From positions 85,741 to 149,740 of the forward strand of contig NZ_BAFT02000063.1 in NCBI RefSeq assembly GCF_000308475.2: a DNA stretch of 64,000 bases, read 5' to 3'. Below are positions 9,417 through 16,849 of this stretch, piece by piece. Below the pieces are notes generated by a model, which did no database searches, had not been told where the DNA came from, and saw nothing but the letters and a program-made list of their open reading frames with translations. Within the stretch, counting starts at the first letter, position 1; each line of letters begins with the position of its first letter. The stretch is from Nocardia brasiliensis NBRC 14402 (GTDB lineage Bacteria > Actinomycetota > Actinomycetes > Mycobacteriales > Mycobacteriaceae). Position numbers and translations under genes: made by a program.

Positions 9417-10670
9417 ATGACCGCCACGGTCCCCGCACTCGACGTGGCCCGCATCCGGGCCGACTTCCCGATCCTGAGCCGCACGGTTCGGGACGGGAAA
9501 CCGTTGGTGTACCTGGACTCCGGCGCGACCTCGCAGCGGCCGCTCGCCGTGCTCGACGCGGAACGCGAGTTCCTGACCACGCGCAACGCGGCGGTGCACC
9601 GCGGCGCGCATCAGCTCGCCGAGGAGGCGACCGACGACTACGAGGACGCCCGCGCCGCCATCGGCCGGTTCGTCGGCGTGGACGCCGACGAGATCGTGTT
9701 CACCAAGAACGCGACCGAATCGCTGAACCTGGTGACCTACTCGTTCGCCGACGACCGGTTCCCGTACCACGTCGGCCCCGGCGACGAGATCGTCATCACC
9801 GAGCTCGAGCACCACGCCAATCTTGTTCCGTGGCAAGAGCTCGCGCGCCGCACCGGCGCGACGCTGAAGTGGTACGGCGTGACCGACGACGGCCGGATCG
9901 ATCTCGATTCGCTCGAATTGTCGCCCGCCACCAAGGTGGTCGCGTTCACGCACCAGTCCAATGTGACCGGCGCGATCAGCGATGTCGCCGAAATCGTGCG
10001 CCGGGCACAGCAGGTCGGTGCGCTGACCGTGCTCGACGCGTGCCAGTCGGTGCCGCACATGCCGGTCGATTTCCGTGCGCTCGATGTCGACTTCGCCGCG
10101 TTCTCCGGCCACAAGATGTTCGGCCCGTCCGGGGTCGGCGTGCTGTACGGGCGGCGCGCGCTGCTCGCGGAGACGCCGCCGTTCATCACCGGCGGCTCGA
10201 TGATCGAGACCGTCACCATGGAGGCCACCACCTACGCGGCGCCGCCGCAGCGGTTCGAGGCGGGCGTGCCGATGACCTCGCAGGTCGTCGGATTGGGCGC
10301 CGCCGTGCGGTATCTCGCCTCGCTCGGTATGGAAGCCGTTGCGGCCCATGAGCATTCGCTGGTCGAGGCAGCGCTGGCCGGGCTCGGCGCGATCGAGGGT
10401 GTGCGCATCATCGGCCCTGCCGACACGGTCGCTCGCGGCGGTGCGGTCTCGTTCGTGGTGGACGGCATCCACGCGCACGACGTGGGCCAGATCCTCGACG
10501 ACGAAGGTGTCGCGGTGCGGGTCGGTCACCACTGCGCGTGGCCGTTGATGCGCCGCCTCGGGGTTCCCGCCACGGCGCGGGCCTCGTTCGCCGCCTACAA
10601 CACGCTCGACGAGGTGGACGCACTCGTGGCCGCGGTGCGGAAGGCTCAGAGCTTCTTCGGAGTTGCATAG
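9417..10670 (+). CDS. sufS: Cysteine desulfurase SufS (PLP-dependent)
   Basis: This 417-residue group II cysteine desulfurase takes sulfur from L-cysteine as a persulfide for Fe-S assembly. The PLP lysine is Lys233 in FSGHKMFGPSGVGVLYG, the catalytic cysteine is Cys373 in RVGHHCAWPLMRR, and the family motifs YLDSGATSQRP and HRGAHQLAEEAT are present near the N-terminus. The ATG follows AGCAGGAGCCTGAT, giving a good ribosome site. It lies between sufC and the zinc-dependent sulfur acceptor sufU, the usual Gram-positive arrangement. Confidence 0.96.
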   Translation: MTATVPALDVARIRADFPILSRTVRDGKPLVYLDSGATSQRPLAVLDAEREFLTTRNAAVHRGAHQLAEEATDDYEDARAAIGRFVGVDADEIVFTKNATESLNLVTYSFADDRFPYHVGPGDEIVITELEHHANLVPWQELARRTGATLKWYGVTDDGRIDLDSLELSPATKVVAFTHQSNVTGAISDVAEIVRRAQQVGALTVLDACQSVPHMPVDFRALDVDFAAFSGHKMFGPSGVGVLYGRRALLAETPPFITGGSMIETVTMEATTYAAPPQRFEAGVPMTSQVVGLGAAVRYLASLGMEAVAAHEHSLVEAALAGLGAIEGVRIIGPADTVARGGAVSFVVDGIHAHDVGQILDDEGVAVRVGHHCAWPLMRRLGVPATARASFAAYNTLDEVDALVAAVRKAQSFFGVA

Positions 10671-10673
10671 AAC

Positions 10674-11147
10674 ATGCGCATGGAGCAGATGTACCAGGAA
10701 GTGATCCTGGACCACTACAAGCACCCGCATCACCGCGGGCTGCGGGAGCCGTACGGTGCCGAGGTGCACCACGTGAACCCGACGTGCGGTGACGAGGTGA
10801 CCCTGCGCGTCCAGCTCGACGACAACGGTGACGTCGCCGACGTCTCTTACGACGGCCAGGGCTGCTCGATCAGTCAGGCCGCCACCTCGATCCTCACCGA
10901 TCAGGTCATCGGCCTGCCCGTGCAGCAGGCGTTGAAGGTCGTCGACTCCTACAGCGAGATGATTTCCAGCCGTGGCACCATCGAGGGTGACGAGGATGTC
11001 ATCGGCGACGGCGTCGCACTGGTCGGTGTGTCGAAGTACCCGGCCCGGGTGAAATGCGCGCTGCTCGGCTGGATGGCGTTCAAGGACGCGGTGATCCGGA
11101 TCGCGCCCGAGCAAACCACGTCCACGAATGGGGCCGGCAATGACTGA
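10674..11147 (+). CDS. sufU: Sulfur-transfer protein SufU (zinc-dependent)
   Basis: This 157-residue SufU/IscU-type protein has the ligands Cys38 and Asp40 in NPTCGDE, Cys64 in YDGQGCSIS and Cys128 in ARVKCALLGW, plus the SufU-specific insertion between the second and third cysteine. In Gram-positive bacteria and actinobacteria SufU holds Zn and accepts persulfide sulfur from SufS to deliver it to SufBCD. It starts three bases after sufS, and its last codons overlap the sufT start by 8 bp. Confidence 0.94.
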   Translation: MRMEQMYQEVILDHYKHPHHRGLREPYGAEVHHVNPTCGDEVTLRVQLDDNGDVADVSYDGQGCSISQAATSILTDQVIGLPVQQALKVVDSYSEMISSRGTIEGDEDVIGDGVALVGVSKYPARVKCALLGWMAFKDAVIRIAPEQTTSTNGAGND

Positions 11148-11505
11148 AACACCTGCATCGGAAACCGCCGCCGAGCAGCTGTCCGAGGAGGACATCAAGC
11201 GGCTGGAGGATCTCGAGGAGGCGATGCGTGACGTCGTCGACCCTGAGCTCGGCATCAATGTCGTCGATCTCGGCCTGGTCTATGGCTTGGCCGTGCAGGA
11301 CGAGGTCGCGATCCTCGATATGACGCTGACGTCCGCGGCGTGCCCGCTGACCGATGTCATCGAGGACCAGTCGCGTAATGCCCTGGTCCGCAGCGGCCTG
11401 GTCGAGGACCTCAAGATCAATTGGGTCTGGATGCCCCCGTGGGGCCCCGACAAGATCACCGAGGACGGTCGCGAACAGCTGCGCGCCCTCGGCTTCACTG
11501 TCTGA
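11140..11505 (+). CDS. sufT: Metal-sulfur cluster maturation factor SufT (DUF59/MIP18 family)
   Basis: This 121-residue protein has a DUF59 domain with VVDPELGINVVDLGLVYG, the conserved Cys in TLTSAACPLTDVIEDQ, and VWMPPWGPDKITEDGREQLRALGF at the C-terminus. Family members act late in Fe-S protein maturation. The ATG at 11140 is preferred over the in-frame ATG at 11128 because it starts the normal family sequence and gives a short overlap with sufU. It is the last gene of the suf operon and is followed directly by a strong terminator. Confidence 0.93.
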   Translation: MTETPASETAAEQLSEEDIKRLEDLEEAMRDVVDPELGINVVDLGLVYGLAVQDEVAILDMTLTSAACPLTDVIEDQSRNALVRSGLVEDLKINWVWMPPWGPDKITEDGREQLRALGFTV

Positions 11506-11521
11506 TCTCTCGCATCGCACA

Positions 11522-11562
11522 TCGACGGCCGCTGCCTACGAGGTAGCGGCCGTCGACGTTTT
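11522..11562 (+). terminator. Rho-independent terminator of the suf operon
   Basis: A perfect 12-bp stem, TCGACGGCCGCT (11522-11533) with AGCGGCCGTCGA (11545-11556), closes an 11-base loop and is followed by CGTTTTC. It lies 16 bp after the sufT stop codon. Confidence 0.85.
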
Positions 11563-11610
11563 CGCATCGGACGCGAGTGCCACTCGTCACGAGGGCTTGG
11601 CTCAGCAGCA

Positions 11611-11655
11611 ATAGGTAGGTTATCTTCTACCTATGAAAGGTAGGAAACTTCCTAC
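11611..11655 (+). promoter_or_regulatory. Two palindromic operator candidates upstream of the ArsR operon
   Basis: The first dyad is ATAGGTAG (11611-11618), 8-bp spacer, CTACCTAT (11627-11634). The second is GTAGGAA-AC-TTCCTAC (11640-11655). Both contain GTAG...CTAC half-sites and lie immediately before the first gene of an operon that encodes its own ArsR protein, so autoregulation is the natural reading. This AT-richer stretch stands out from the surrounding GC-rich sequence. Confidence 0.65.
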
Positions 11656-11660
11656 TCGAT

Positions 11661-12263
11661 ATGAATGGAGTGGAGATGTCGGAAGCTGCTGAGCGGTTCC
11701 GGGTGACCAGCGAGGGCTTTCTGGCCCGGATCATGGCGGTGCGCGCGGACCAGTGGGACAACGCGACGCCGTGCCCGCGGTGGACCGTGCGGGATGTCGT
11801 CGGGCACGTGATCAACGAACAGCGCCGGACGTTGGCGCAGGTGCGCGGAATCGAGCCCGCACCGCTGCACGGGATCGGGGTCGCCGAGATGGGCGCGCTG
11901 CCCGAGATCGCGGCGGATGCCGACCCGGCCGCCGCGTGGAAACACCTCGGGGACGGGCTGGCCGCGGCCATCGACGATCCCGCCTGCCTGGCCGCCGAGA
12001 TCCCGACGTTCCAGGGGCCCAGGCCTTTTCGGGAGATCGTCGACATCCTGCCCGAGGACGTGCTGATCCATACCTGGGATGTGGCCCGCGGCATCGGCGG
12101 CGACGAGCGGCTCGATCCCGGCGTGGTCGCGTTCGTGCACGAGCACCTGTTGCCGATGGACGAGGCGCTGCGGCAGCCGTGGGCGTTCGGACCTAAGGTG
12201 ACTGCACCGGCGGACGCGGACCCGCAGACCGAGTTCCTGTGCTTCGTCGGACGACGCCCGTAG
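11661..12263 (+). CDS. TIGR03086/DinB-like metal-binding protein (mycothiol-dependent enzyme superfamily)
   Basis: This 200-residue four-helix DinB/maleylpyruvate isomerase-type protein has the N-terminal WDNATPCPRWTVRDVVGHVINEQ motif, with the metal-ligand His in GHVINE, and a second His region in EDVLIHTWDVARGIGGDERLDP. Members bind a divalent metal and often use mycothiol, the actinobacterial thiol; the substrate cannot be told from sequence. It is the first gene of a three-gene unit with an ArsR regulator and an SRPBCC protein. An alternative start at 11676 has a better ribosome site (GGAGTGGAG). Confidence 0.75.
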   Translation: MNGVEMSEAAERFRVTSEGFLARIMAVRADQWDNATPCPRWTVRDVVGHVINEQRRTLAQVRGIEPAPLHGIGVAEMGALPEIAADADPAAAWKHLGDGLAAAIDDPACLAAEIPTFQGPRPFREIVDILPEDVLIHTWDVARGIGGDERLDPGVVAFVHEHLLPMDEALRQPWAFGPKVTAPADADPQTEFLCFVGRRP

Positions 12264-12297
12264 CGCGAGAACCGCCAGCCCCCGAACGAAGGCCGCG

Positions 12298-12663
12298 ATG
12301 CCGTACCGCACCAAATCCAGTGACGCCGACCTCCTGTTCGGCGCGCTGGCCAACCCTACCCGCCGCGACATACTCGACCTGCTCCTGGACGGCGAACAGT
12401 CGGTGCAGTCCATCGCCGAACGGTTCGATATGGCCCGGCCCAGCGTGTCCGAGCATTTGAAGGTGCTGCGCGAGGTCGGGCTGGTGGGGGAGGAAAAGCG
12501 CGGCCGGTTCCGCTACTACCGGGTGGAACCGCAACCCCTGCACGACCTGCAATCCTGGCTGGCGCCGTTCGAGCGGTACTGGCGTGCCCGGATGCGCGAA
12601 CTGGGCGACGTGCTCGACGCGCTGCCCGACGACCCCGACGACGAGAAGGATGTGACCCGTTGA
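12298..12663 (+). CDS. ArsR/SmtB family transcriptional regulator (SdpR-like)
   Basis: This 121-residue winged-helix protein contains ALANPTRRDILDLLLDGEQSVQSIAERFDMARPSVSEHLKVLREVGLVGEEKRGRFRYYRVEP, the classical ArsR DNA-binding domain. No cysteine metal site is visible, so it is probably not a metal sensor. The C-terminal part (LAPFERYWRARMRELGDVLD) matches the ArsR subgroup that is paired with SRPBCC/AHSA1 proteins. Its stop overlaps the next gene. The paired palindromes at 11611-11655 are its likely targets. Confidence 0.88.
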   Translation: MPYRTKSSDADLLFGALANPTRRDILDLLLDGEQSVQSIAERFDMARPSVSEHLKVLREVGLVGEEKRGRFRYYRVEPQPLHDLQSWLAPFERYWRARMRELGDVLDALPDDPDDEKDVTR

Positions 12664-13103
12664 CCGATGACCTGACCACCATCGAGGTGGACCAGTTCTA
12701 CCCGCACCCGCCGGCCAAGGTCTGGCGCGCGCTCACCACCCCCGACCTGCTGGCTCGATGGTTGATGGAACCCACCGGCTTCGAACCGGTTTCGGGCAAC
12801 CGCTTCCGGATGCAGGCGCGCCCGATCCCGGAGGTCAACTTCTCCGGGCAGATCCGTGGCGAGGTGCTGGAGGTGGTCGAGCCGAAGTTGTTGCGTATCA
12901 CCTGGAACGATGCCGCGGTCGCGGAGGACAGCGGTTGGGTGCTCAGCTGGCAGTTGCATCCGGAGGGTAAAGGAACGCGGATGTTGTTCACGCACACCGG
13001 TTTCGATCCGGACAATCCGATTTCCCAGTTGTCCCGTACCAGAATGAGCGGCGGGTGGCCCGGTTTGCATCATCGTCTGGCGGGTCTGCTCGACGCGCAA
13101 TAG
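12660..13103 (+). CDS. SRPBCC (AHSA1-like) domain protein
   Basis: This 147-residue protein has the START-like fold common to AHSA1/activator-type SRPBCC proteins: YPHPPAKVWRALTTPDLLARWLM near the start, GEVLEVVEPKLLRITW in the middle and a C-terminal helix GGWPGLHHRLAGLL. Such proteins form a hydrophobic ligand cavity and are commonly encoded next to an ArsR regulator; the ligand is unknown. The start is a TTG overlapping the arsR stop (TTGA), with GAGAAGGA upstream; no ATG or GTG earlier in frame gives a better start. Confidence 0.8.
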   Translation: MTDDLTTIEVDQFYPHPPAKVWRALTTPDLLARWLMEPTGFEPVSGNRFRMQARPIPEVNFSGQIRGEVLEVVEPKLLRITWNDAAVAEDSGWVLSWQLHPEGKGTRMLFTHTGFDPDNPISQLSRTRMSGGWPGLHHRLAGLLDAQ

Positions 13104-13130
13104 ATCGCTCGAATGCTGTTGAAAAGATTT

Positions 13131-13200
13131 GCCGCGCCCGGTTTTCCGATGGCGCGGCAGCGAAAATAAAAGCAGCGCACACCATTGCGTTATGCGCTGC
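13131..13200. terminator. Two successive hairpins between convergent genes
   Basis: The first stem is GCCGCGCC (13131-13138) with GGCGCGGC (13151-13158), followed on the plus strand by AGCGAAAATAAA. The second is GCAGCGCA (13172-13179) with TGCGCTGC (13193-13200). They lie between the convergent SRPBCC gene and the WXG100-like gene, and are best read as back-to-back terminators. Confidence 0.65.
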
Positions 13201-13205
13201 TCGGC

Positions 13206-13520
13206 TCAGAGGTCCAGGCTGGATTGCAGCTGGTTCGTCTCGGCGGCCCGGGATTGATCCTGCGCGTGCAGGGTGCCCGCCGTCGTGTTCAGCGATTCGG
13301 AGAGTTCGGCCACGTGCTGCTGCAGCAGCGTGCGGCGACCGTCCAGGTACGCGTTGAACCTGGTGAACGCCGTGGCAGCGGTGTCTTTCCAGCCCTCGCG
13401 GCTGTCGGCGATCGCCTGATCGGTGTCGCGCAACGTGGTACCCGCGTTGTCGTACAGCGTGTCCAGCCGGGCGGCCGCACCACGCAGCAGTTCCGGATCG
13501 ACCGAAACGGAATCACCCAT
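13206..13520 (-). CDS. WXG100-like (EsxA/CFP-10 type) small helical protein
   Basis: This 104-residue protein has the helix-turn-helix hairpin of WXG100 ESX substrates: VDPELLRGAAARLDTLYDNAG, the turn REGWKDTAATAF with Trp44 (Asp in place of the usual Gly), then FNAYLDGRRTLLQQHVAELSESLNTTAGTL. There is no signal peptide. It is divergent from the WXG-esterase gene and belongs to the ESX-accessory cluster at 13.2-18.9 kb. It has no adjacent second WXG100 gene, so a heterodimer partner is not obvious. An AGGGGGC ribosome site precedes the ATG. Confidence 0.75.
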   Translation of the reverse strand: MGDSVSVDPELLRGAAARLDTLYDNAGTTLRDTDQAIADSREGWKDTAATAFTRFNAYLDGRRTLLQQHVAELSESLNTTAGTLHAQDQSRAAETNQLQSSLDL

Positions 13521-13611
13521 TTACGCCCCCTGATCCAAAATTCACGGTAATTCCCGGATACCATACCTATCGTCGCAAGCAATCCTGACTTCCGTGGGGG
13601 GATCCTGGACG

Positions 13612-15303
13612 ATGTTGCTACCGGACATTCGCTGGTGGAATGTGCTGGCGCTGGAAATGCTCGAGACGTCGTTGTCCCGGCGCATCACCACCGTGCAGGA
13701 CGTGGTCGGCCAACTCGCCGATATCGGCACACTGCCCGGTTGGCAGGGTGACTCCGCGGCCGCCGCGCGCCGCAGATTCACCGTCACCACCGATCAGCTG
13801 ATCGACGAGGCCGCCACCCTCGGCGCGGTCCGCGAGCTGACGAAGCAGACCAGGGCAGCGGTCACCCACCTCAAGGAAACGCTGGCCGCCATCGAACAGA
13901 CCGCGACGGCGAACGGGCTCGAGATCTGGGACGCCGGCCACGTGACCATCGCTGATCTGCCCGATGCGCCGGACCCCGCGCAGGTGGAGTCGCTGCGGCT
14001 GGAACTGCAGGACGCCGTGCACGCGGTGATGAAACAGGCCGACGACATCGACGCGGACGCGGCCGCGGTCCTGAACCAGGCCGCCGACGGCAAGATCGAC
14101 GACCGAGGCGCCACCGACGTCGCGGCGGCCTCCGGCGCGGGTGCGACCCAGGGCGGACTGACCGCCCCCGCGCCGCCGGAGCACGGGACGCCGCAACAAA
14201 ACAGGGAGTACTGGGACGCGATGGACGAGCGGCAGCGCCGCGAAGTCATCGACCGGCATCCGGAATGGATCGGAAACCGGGACGGCATCCCGTCCATGGC
14301 CCGTCACGAAGCGAACGTCAACCGGATCGACGACGAGCGTGCCCGGCTGACCCAGGACCGTGACGCGCTGAAAGATCTGTTGAAGGACGCGCCGGACGGC
14401 GCGCGGTATCCGAACGCTCCCGACCCCTACGCCGCCGAGAAGACGAAACTCGCCGAGGTCGAGGCGAAGCTGACCGACCTCGACTCGATCGAGAAGATCC
14501 TGAAAGAGCATCCGCTCGACCCCGGCAACCCCGACAAGGGGGCGCGGCTGCTGCTGCTCGACCTGCAGTCGGGGGAGAAGGGGATGGCGGCGGTGGCCGT
14601 CGGCGACCCCGACAACGCCGACCACGTCTCGGTCACGGTGCCCGGCGTCTCGACCACCGTGCAATCGCTCGACGGCATGACCCGCGAGGCCGAAGCGGTG
14701 CAGCGGGAAGCCGAGAAACAGTTGCGGCTCGCCGGACGCCCGGACGAGCGGGTCGCCTCGATCGCCTGGCTCGGCTACGAACCGCCGCCGGACCTGGGGC
14801 TGGAGGCGGCGCGCTCGGCGCGGGCCGAGGACGGTGCGCCCGAACTGGCGCAGTTCTTCGAAGGTTTGGACGTGGCATCGACCCGGCCGGACCCGCACCT
14901 CACGGCGCTCGGTCACTCCTACGGGTCCTACACGACCGCGCTCGCGCTGCAAGAACACGGCCGCACCCAGCCGATCGACGACGCGGTCTTCTACGGCTCG
15001 CCCGGAATCAACGCGAACGACGAACCCGACCTGGGACTGGCGCAGGGGCACGGTTACGTGATGCGCGCGCCCGACGACCCGATCTCGCTGGTCGACGGCT
15101 TCGGCCGGTTCGGTCCCGACCCGGTCACCACGAAACTGGAGCAGCTCTCCGTCGGCGAGGCCACGACCACCGACCACGTGCGCCGCGAAGACTCGAACGG
15201 ACACAGCGAATACCCGCGGCCGAGCGGCAACGGCGAACTGCGCACCGCCGGATACAACATGGCCGTCGTCATCGCCGGACTGCCGGAACTGGTGGTGCGC
15301 TGA
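13612..15303 (+). CDS. Alpha/beta hydrolase (DUF1023/Abhydrolase_8) with N-terminal WXG-like helical domain
   Basis: This 563-residue protein begins with a WXG-type helical hairpin (WQG at 44-46, GWQGDSAAAARRRF) and a long coiled region to about residue 300. It ends with a DUF1023 hydrolase domain whose nucleophile is Ser436 in LGHSYGSYTT; the acid loop is RAPDDPISLVDGFGR and the His is expected in the NGHSEYP region. The WXG part suggests export or interaction with an ESX system and the hydrolase part suggests an esterase or lipase active outside the cytosol; both are inference. The ATG at 13612 follows GGGGGGA. The lipoprotein gene starts one base after its stop. Confidence 0.8.
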   Translation: MLLPDIRWWNVLALEMLETSLSRRITTVQDVVGQLADIGTLPGWQGDSAAAARRRFTVTTDQLIDEAATLGAVRELTKQTRAAVTHLKETLAAIEQTATANGLEIWDAGHVTIADLPDAPDPAQVESLRLELQDAVHAVMKQADDIDADAAAVLNQAADGKIDDRGATDVAAASGAGATQGGLTAPAPPEHGTPQQNREYWDAMDERQRREVIDRHPEWIGNRDGIPSMARHEANVNRIDDERARLTQDRDALKDLLKDAPDGARYPNAPDPYAAEKTKLAEVEAKLTDLDSIEKILKEHPLDPGNPDKGARLLLLDLQSGEKGMAAVAVGDPDNADHVSVTVPGVSTTVQSLDGMTREAEAVQREAEKQLRLAGRPDERVASIAWLGYEPPPDLGLEAARSARAEDGAPELAQFFEGLDVASTRPDPHLTALGHSYGSYTTALALQEHGRTQPIDDAVFYGSPGINANDEPDLGLAQGHGYVMRAPDDPISLVDGFGRFGPDPVTTKLEQLSVGEATTTDHVRREDSNGHSEYPRPSGNGELRTAGYNMAVVIAGLPELVVR

Positions 15304-15304
15304 C

Positions 15305-15868
15305 ATGACGGCCGTGACCCGAATACTCGCGGCGATCGTCTGCGTGACGGTCCTGACCGGATGTGGAGACAGGATGAACGCTCCCGACCGCCCGTCCAAG
15401 GAAGACATCGCGCACGCCGAGGCCCAGATGCGACGGCTGCCGTCGGTCGAAGACACCGAGCAGCAACTGGCAGTCCTGCTCCAGCGGATCGCCGACGCCG
15501 CGAAAACCGTTGCGCCCGAACTCGAATGGCGCACCCTGCGCGACCGCGGCCAAGGCAAACTCGGCTGCCCCTCGCCCTACCTCGAAACCATCGGCGTCTC
15601 CATGACGACCGACTCGCTCACCTCGGCGGTACCGATCACCGACGACGAATGGCCCCGCGTACTCCAGGCCGCCCGCGACCTCGCCGCCGAAAACGGCATC
15701 ACCGCCCTGACCGTGCGCGCCGACACCCCCGGCCGCCACGACATCACCCTGCATTCACCCGACCACGGCAACGAGATCACCCTCGGCACCGACAAAGCCG
15801 CCCTCCTGACCGGCCTCACCGGCTGCCGGTACCGTGAAGAGGATCTGCGGCAGCAGCCGGGAAACTGA
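15305..15868 (+). CDS. Secreted lipoprotein (LppA-like)
   Basis: This 187-residue protein has a lipoprotein signal peptide (MTAVTRILAAIVCVTVLTGC, lipobox LTGC with the lipidated Cys at residue 20). The mature part has no membrane segment and contains LGCPSPYLETIGVSMTTDSL and GNEITLGTDKAALLTGLTGCRYRE, giving two cysteines that could pair. I match it only loosely to the mycobacterial LppA family. It lies between the WXG-esterase and a second lipoprotein and is probably in the same operon. Confidence 0.7.
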   Translation: MTAVTRILAAIVCVTVLTGCGDRMNAPDRPSKEDIAHAEAQMRRLPSVEDTEQQLAVLLQRIADAAKTVAPELEWRTLRDRGQGKLGCPSPYLETIGVSMTTDSLTSAVPITDDEWPRVLQAARDLAAENGITALTVRADTPGRHDITLHSPDHGNEITLGTDKAALLTGLTGCRYREEDLRQQPGN

Positions 15869-15886
15869 CCAGCAGAAGGGGGCCTC

Positions 15887-16462
15887 ATGCCGAGCAGAGG
15901 GAACACCGTCCGCACCCTCGCGATCACCGTCGGCGCCGTGCTGCTTCTCGCCGGCTGCAACGACACGTCCGGGACCCCGGCGACCAGCAGTGCGCCGAGC
16001 GCGAGCGCGTCGGCGTCGGGGACGCCGGTGAAGGATCAGGCGCCGTGGGACCCGTGCTCGCTTCCTATCGACGCCGTGCGGGCTACGGGACTTGACCCGG
16101 ACAGTAAGAAGTCGGCTCTCGCCGGTGTCCAGTTCGACGGCTGGAAGTCGTGCGCTTGGCGCGCGCAGGCGCGTTGGTACGACCTCAGCATTCTGGCGGG
16201 AACCCCGACGCTGACGGCCGTGCAGGAGCGCCGGGACTTCATTGATATGCAGCCGACGACGGTCGGCAACCGCCGCGCGCTTCAGTTCACGATGGCCAGT
16301 GATCGAAACGATCATTTGGGATGTGCTGTGGCTGTTGAAGTTCCAGGCGGTACGGTCATCTTCGACATGCTCGGCCGCTACGGTGCGCCGCAGGAGGGGC
16401 AGCCATGCCCTCTGGCGAACAAACACACGAACGATCTGGCGAAATATCTGCCGTCGAGGTAG
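15887..16462 (+). CDS. DUF3558 family lipoprotein
   Basis: This 191-residue protein has a signal peptide ending in LLLAGC, then a Ser/Ala/Thr-rich linker of about 25 residues, then a DUF3558-type domain that begins with PWDPCSLPIDAVRATGLDP and includes WKSCAWRA and the final GQPCPLANKHTNDLAKYLP. The paired cysteines are conserved in the family. DUF3558 lipoproteins are frequent next to ESX-related genes in Nocardia; their job is unknown. AGAAGGGG precedes the ATG. Confidence 0.8.
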   Translation: MPSRGNTVRTLAITVGAVLLLAGCNDTSGTPATSSAPSASASASGTPVKDQAPWDPCSLPIDAVRATGLDPDSKKSALAGVQFDGWKSCAWRAQARWYDLSILAGTPTLTAVQERRDFIDMQPTTVGNRRALQFTMASDRNDHLGCAVAVEVPGGTVIFDMLGRYGAPQEGQPCPLANKHTNDLAKYLPSR

Positions 16463-16471
16463 GGGGATCTG

Positions 16472-16849
16472 ATGGTTGGTGAAAGTCTGTCGACTTGGCG
16501 AGAGTTGCTCGGCGCTGCCAACGCAGGGGAGCTGACCCTGGATGAGAGCGTCGGAGCTGGTCTCGCTCAGGACTGCGATCGCAATATCGAGAACCTTCGG
16601 GACCTCCTGCAACTGTCTCGAAACGTTGCCACCGTTGCCGGGTTCGGCGGTTTCCCTTCGGGACAGGTCCTCGAAGACAAATTCACTTCGAAGGGTTCCA
16701 CCGGCGCGGATTCGATCCAGAACCGCATTCGGGAGCACATCGACGAGGTCACACTCATGAAGGAAGTCTTCGCCAAGGCCATGGCCAACTACCGCGCCGT
16801 CGACCAGTCCCGGGCCGACCAGCTCACCGGAATCGACGCGCCCGCATGA
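16472..16849 (+). CDS. Conserved hypothetical protein of the ESX-accessory cluster
   Basis: I do not recognise a named domain in this 125-residue soluble protein. It is predicted all-helical (STWRELLGAANAGELTLDESVGAGLAQDC; DSIQNRIREHIDEVTLMKEVFAKAMANYRAVDQ), has no signal peptide or membrane segment, and its size and layout resemble a helical ESX substrate without a clear WXG turn. It starts 9 bp after the DUF3558 lipoprotein with a GGGGGA ribosome site, and its stop overlaps the next gene (ATGA), so it is co-translated with the WXG/Pro-Thr-rich protein and may be its partner. Confidence 0.6.
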   Translation: MVGESLSTWRELLGAANAGELTLDESVGAGLAQDCDRNIENLRDLLQLSRNVATVAGFGGFPSGQVLEDKFTSKGSTGADSIQNRIREHIDEVTLMKEVFAKAMANYRAVDQSRADQLTGIDAPA

